From Rhodanobacteraceae bacterium (lineage in GTDB: Bacteria > Pseudomonadota > Gammaproteobacteria > Xanthomonadales > SZUA-5), in the NCBI GenBank assembly GCA_003233535.1, contig QIMA01000090.1:1-6687 (forward strand): a stretch of DNA of 6,687 bases. Reading direction: 5' to 3'. Positions 5,735 through 6,687 of the stretch are shown here, in pieces. Every line of letters starts with the position of its first letter. Within the stretch, counting starts at the first letter, position 1. The position numbers were made by a program, and so were the translations under genes. Below the pieces are notes generated by a model. That model had not been told where the DNA came from. It searched no databases and saw nothing but the letters and a program-made list of their open reading frames with translations.

Positions 5735-6687
5735 CTACTGGCAGCTCGCGACAATCGAGTTGAGTTTATCCTCGTTGATTGCGCGCAGGCCCCGACGGGC
5801 CTCTTCGTTGCCGCAATCGAATTGCTCTAGCACCGTGATGTAAAGATCTTCAGCCCCATCGAAGTTATTGATACGGGTCATAGATCCGGCTGCGGCTAGC
5901 TTGTCTTCCATCTTGATCTTGCGCTGCACGTCCACAGTCGCCTGGGTGGACGGAATGACTTGGGTGTTGTCGTTGCTGGGCGCGAGAATGACCCAGGTGA
6001 CGCCACCGACAGCGATTACCGCTGCTGCCACCATCGCCCAGCGCAGCGGTGCCTTCTTGCCGATGCCCGAGTTGGCTGCGGCGGGTGCGGGTCTGGCTGT
6101 TGGAACCTGTCCCATCACCTGCGGCTGGGTGACCACAACCGTAGCGTCGTCTGCGCTCACCGGCTCTGGCGGACCCGCAGTAACCGGCCCCGCGACCATC
6201 GTCGCTGCGCTGGTATCACTGGGCTTGCGCTGCACCGGTGGGGCCTTCTGGGCTCCAGTCGGTGAGGCTCCACCCATCGTGCCCACCCGACGCGTGGCCG
6301 GTTCGGCTGACGAGGCGGCACCAGCGCGGAACTTCTTCAGCGCCTCGATCAGATCCTCAGCGGTGGTGTAGCGATCGTTCGGATCTTTGGCCAGCAGTTT
6401 GTTAATTAGCGGCTGAAAACGCGCGTGCTCAATCGGCAACGGCGGCACCGGCTCGTAAACGTGGGCATAGCTCACGGCAAAGGTGTCGCGGCCTTCGAAC
6501 ACCTTGTGTCTGGTGAGCATCTCGAAAAACATCACGCCCATCGCGTACAGATCGGAGCGGTTGTCGATAGTTTTGCCGAGGCAGCGCTCTGGGCTCATGT
6601 AGTGAGGCGTTCCCACCACTGCGCCGACCTGGGTGAATGAGGACATGGTATCGGCTTCTTTAGCGATGCCGAAATCCACCAGTACAG
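5735..6687 (-). CDS. Eukaryotic-type Ser/Thr protein kinase, C-terminal part (5' end beyond the window)
   Basis: The frame enters from the right edge as VLVDFGIAK, so this is the C-terminal part of a PknB/Hanks-type kinase; the N-lobe and HRD catalytic loop are outside the window. Counting from the Val of VDFG (codon at 6677-6679) as 1, visible elements are the metal-binding DFG (2-4), an activation segment ending GTPHYMSPE (23-31), the structural Asp in SDLYAMG (D43) and the conserved Arg of KDPNDRY (R103). An Ala/Pro/Thr-rich linker (about 120-210) follows, then one membrane-spanning helix (about 214-233), then a short helical, TPR-like tail (about 255-305). The catalytic domain would face the cytoplasm with the tail in the periplasm. 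Substrates are unknown. The linker holds Thr sites (SAATMVAG, DDATVVV) that could be autophosphorylated. It is separated by 445 nt from the DUF47-pit operon and is probably a separate transcription unit. Confidence 0.93.
   Translation of the reverse strand, partial: VLVDFGIAKEADTMSSFTQVGAVVGTPHYMSPERCLGKTIDNRSDLYAMGVMFFEMLTRHKVFEGRDTFAVSYAHVYEPVPPLPIEHARFQPLINKLLAKDPNDRYTTAEDLIEALKKFRAGAASSAEPATRRVGTMGGASPTGAQKAPPVQRKPSDTSAATMVAGPVTAGPPEPVSADDATVVVTQPQVMGQVPTARPAPAAANSGIGKKAPLRWAMVAAAVIAVGGVTWVILAPSNDNTQVIPSTQATVDVQRKIKMEDKLAAAGSMTRINNFDGAEDLYITVLEQFDCGNEEARRGLRAINEDKLNSIVASCQ

Noticed and set aside
5648..5830. 60-codon + strand frame at the kinase 3' end
   Set aside because: It overlaps the kinase tail in antisense and has no clear ribosome-binding site or known motif.
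5868..6371. 167-codon + strand frame opposite the kinase linker and tail
   Set aside because: Its Ala/Thr-rich hydrophobic content is the complement of the kinase linker and membrane region; it is a shadow.
6677..6679. GTG as the start codon of the kinase gene
   Set aside because: The frame is open to the window edge and reads VLV before DFG, the usual strand leading into the kinase DFG motif, so this GTG is an internal Val.

Overview
The window looks like chromosomal DNA from a proteobacterium, most likely a gammaproteobacterium or a betaproteobacterium. The reasons are moderately high G+C, a BktB-type thiolase, a DUF47 (TIGR00153)-Pit phosphate pair, and a eukaryotic-type Ser/Thr kinase with an Ala/Pro-rich linker. 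No rRNA, tRNA, CRISPR array or complete transposase gene is visible. The taxonomic call is inference from gene content only.

Left block (1-3163, + strand): an unrecognised protein (ORF1, possibly incomplete at its 5' end) ends 2 nt before a compact histone-deacetylase-fold amidohydrolase. A BktB-like beta-ketothiolase follows after about 100 nt. A near-perfect 39-nt palindrome (1872-1910) sits in that gap, and its first three bases are the stop codon of the deacetylase gene. Taken out in silico, the deacetylase frame would run on 23 codons to a TGA that overlaps the thiolase ATG (ATGA). This suggests the three genes were once a tightly coupled operon that the palindrome interrupted.

Middle (3164-3343): a convergent intergenic spacer carries a heptanucleotide tandem array (TTTTAGG type) facing a degenerate inverted copy.

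Right block (- strand): a kinase whose N-terminal part lies beyond the right edge (its 3' end is at 5735), then a 445-nt spacer, then a DUF47/PhoU-like gene and a Pit-family phosphate transporter 20 nt apart, which form a clear phosphate-uptake operon. The spacer holds a PHO-box-like site 49 nt upstream of the DUF47 gene and a 182-bp MITE-like element with 23-bp terminal inverted repeats bounded by CTAG. The ends of this element closely resemble the arms of the 1872-1910 palindrome, so one family of small mobile repeats seems to have touched both intergenic regions.

The gene functions are mostly ordinary. The most interesting material is the small-repeat biology, the odd deacetylase with its unknown partner, and the possible Pho control of the DUF47-pit operon.
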